NCBI GenBank assembly: GCA_964491375.1
Contig: CAZBGL010000044.1
Location: forward strand, 1-6,183
Length of the DNA stretch: 6,183 nucleotides
Source of the DNA: CAZBGL01 sp964491375
Lineage (GTDB): Bacteria; Desulfobacterota; Deferrisomatia; Deferrisomatales; Deferrisomataceae
Direction: 5' to 3'
Shown here: in pieces, positions 5,468 through 6,183 of the stretch
Layout: each line of letters starts with the position of its first letter
Numbering within the stretch: position 1 is the first letter of the stretch
The notes under the pieces: generated by a model
Databases searched by the model: none
Told to the model about the DNA's origin: nothing
What the model saw: the letters and a program-made list of their open reading frames with translations, nothing else
Program-made: the position numbers and the translations under genes

Positions 5468-6183
5468 CACAGGTTCTGGGCCATGGCCGACGGGGCGGCC
5501 TGGCGGTTCACGATCTTGGGGGTGATGAAGATGATGAGCTCGGTCTTGTCCACCCGTTTGTCTTTTTTCTTGAACAGCCAGCCCAGCACGGGAATCCGGG
5601 ACAGCAACGGGATGCCGCTTTCGGTATTGGACTGGGTGTCCGTGATGATGCCGCCGATCACGGCGGTTTCACCGTCCTTCACCAGCACCTCGGTGGTGGC
5701 CGAACGGGTCTCCTTGGCCGGAGTACGGGAGTCCACGGCCACGAACGCCGCCGAGGGGGCGTCCTTGGTGACCTGGATCTTCATGATGATCGAGCCGTCC
5801 GAGGTCACGTGGGGGGTGACGTTGAGCCGGAGCTTGTACTCGATGGACTGGGTCTCGATCTTCTCTTCGGTGGCCGTGGTGAACGGGATCTCGATTCCCT
5901 GGCTGATCTCGGCGGTCTTGTTGTCCAAGGTCGTGACCCGGGGCGAGGAGATCACCCGGCCGTGCCCGGAGGTTTCGATGGCCGACAGCCGCAGGTCCAG
6001 GGTGAGGATGTCGTTCACGTGCCCGAGCGTGAGGGCCAGCGCCCCTCCGGGACCCCCGGCACCGCCTGCGCTCGGGAAGTTCACCGCGAAGTTGCCCACC
6101 CCGGTGTCCCCCGCGAGGCTGATGGAATGCGGGAACGCCCAGTCGGTTGCGTTGCCCGTGGCCGTGCTCGCGGTGAACCGCCC
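5467..6183 (-). CDS. pilQ: Type IV pilus secretin PilQ, C-terminal part (5' end outside window)
   Basis: The open frame enters from the window edge: 238 residues plus a stop are visible, 28 of them upstream of the first possible internal start (GTG 6099), so no real start is present. PilQ forms the multimeric outer-membrane pore through which the pilus passes. The visible part is the secretin domain. It includes the VISSPRVTTLDNKTAEISQG motif (about residues 77-96), IPF, LRLNVTPHVTSDGSI, the strand-forming region with DGETAVIGGI, and the secretin signature GIPLLSRIPVLGWLFKKK (from about 190). The ending ELIIFITPKIV is typical of PilQ rather than of type II secretion GspD, which usually continues with a pilotin-binding tail. 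The segment before it (NATDWAFPHSISLAGDTG) matches the hydrophobic, Gly-rich lead-in seen in PilQ. The stop TGA overlaps the aroC start. The rest of a pilMNOP operon would be expected beyond 6183. Confidence 0.93.
   Translation of the reverse strand, partial: GRFTASTATGNATDWAFPHSISLAGDTGVGNFAVNFPSAGGAGGPGGALALTLGHVNDILTLDLRLSAIETSGHGRVISSPRVTTLDNKTAEISQGIEIPFTTATEEKIETQSIEYKLRLNVTPHVTSDGSIIMKIQVTKDAPSAAFVAVDSRTPAKETRSATTEVLVKDGETAVIGGIITDTQSNTESGIPLLSRIPVLGWLFKKKDKRVDKTELIIFITPKIVNRQAAPSAMAQNL

Overview
The window is a GC-rich (about two thirds G+C by eye) bacterial chromosomal segment. Every gene I can support lies on the minus strand, so transcription runs from high to low coordinates. The order is: 3' end of the type IV pilus secretin gene pilQ (6183-5467), aroC chorismate synthase (5467-4280), aroK shikimate kinase (4295-3753), aroB 3-dehydroquinate synthase (3781-2684), then three predicted lipoprotein genes: a von Willebrand factor A (VWA) protein (2687-1575), an uncharacterised acidic lipoprotein (1551-889), and a lipoprotein with tandem bacterial Ig-like (Big_1/invasin-type) domains that runs off the window (848-1).

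The segment is packed like a single operon. pilQ, aroC, aroK, aroB and the VWA gene each overlap the next gene by a few to about 30 bases. The last three genes are separated by only 23 and 40 bases. No gap is long enough for an obvious promoter, and I see no hairpin followed by a T run. A secretin gene followed by shikimate-pathway genes is a known neighbourhood: pilMNOPQ-aroK-aroB in gammaproteobacteria and, from memory, pilQ-aroC-aroK-aroB in Geobacter-like bacteria. With the high GC, this suggests a diderm of the former Deltaproteobacteria (Desulfuromonadota or a relative such as the Deferrisoma group). That assignment is inference; the sequence contains no taxonomic marker.

Functionally there are two conserved modules and one unusual one. 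PilQ is the outer-membrane pore for the pilus. AroB, AroK and AroC catalyse steps 2, 5 and 7 of the route to chorismate, and the catalytic residues I checked are present. The third module is a run of three lipoproteins whose lipidation cysteines are all followed by Gly and then Ser or Thr. One has an intact MIDAS metal site and one has adhesin-like Ig repeats. Their direct coupling to aroB and proximity to pilQ makes a cell-surface or pilus-associated adhesion role a reasonable but unproven guess. This trio is the most interesting part of the window.

Smaller observations are an excess of the palindrome GGATCC, a near-perfect GC-rich inverted repeat inside aroC, and a 10-base tandem repeat across the aroK stop codon.
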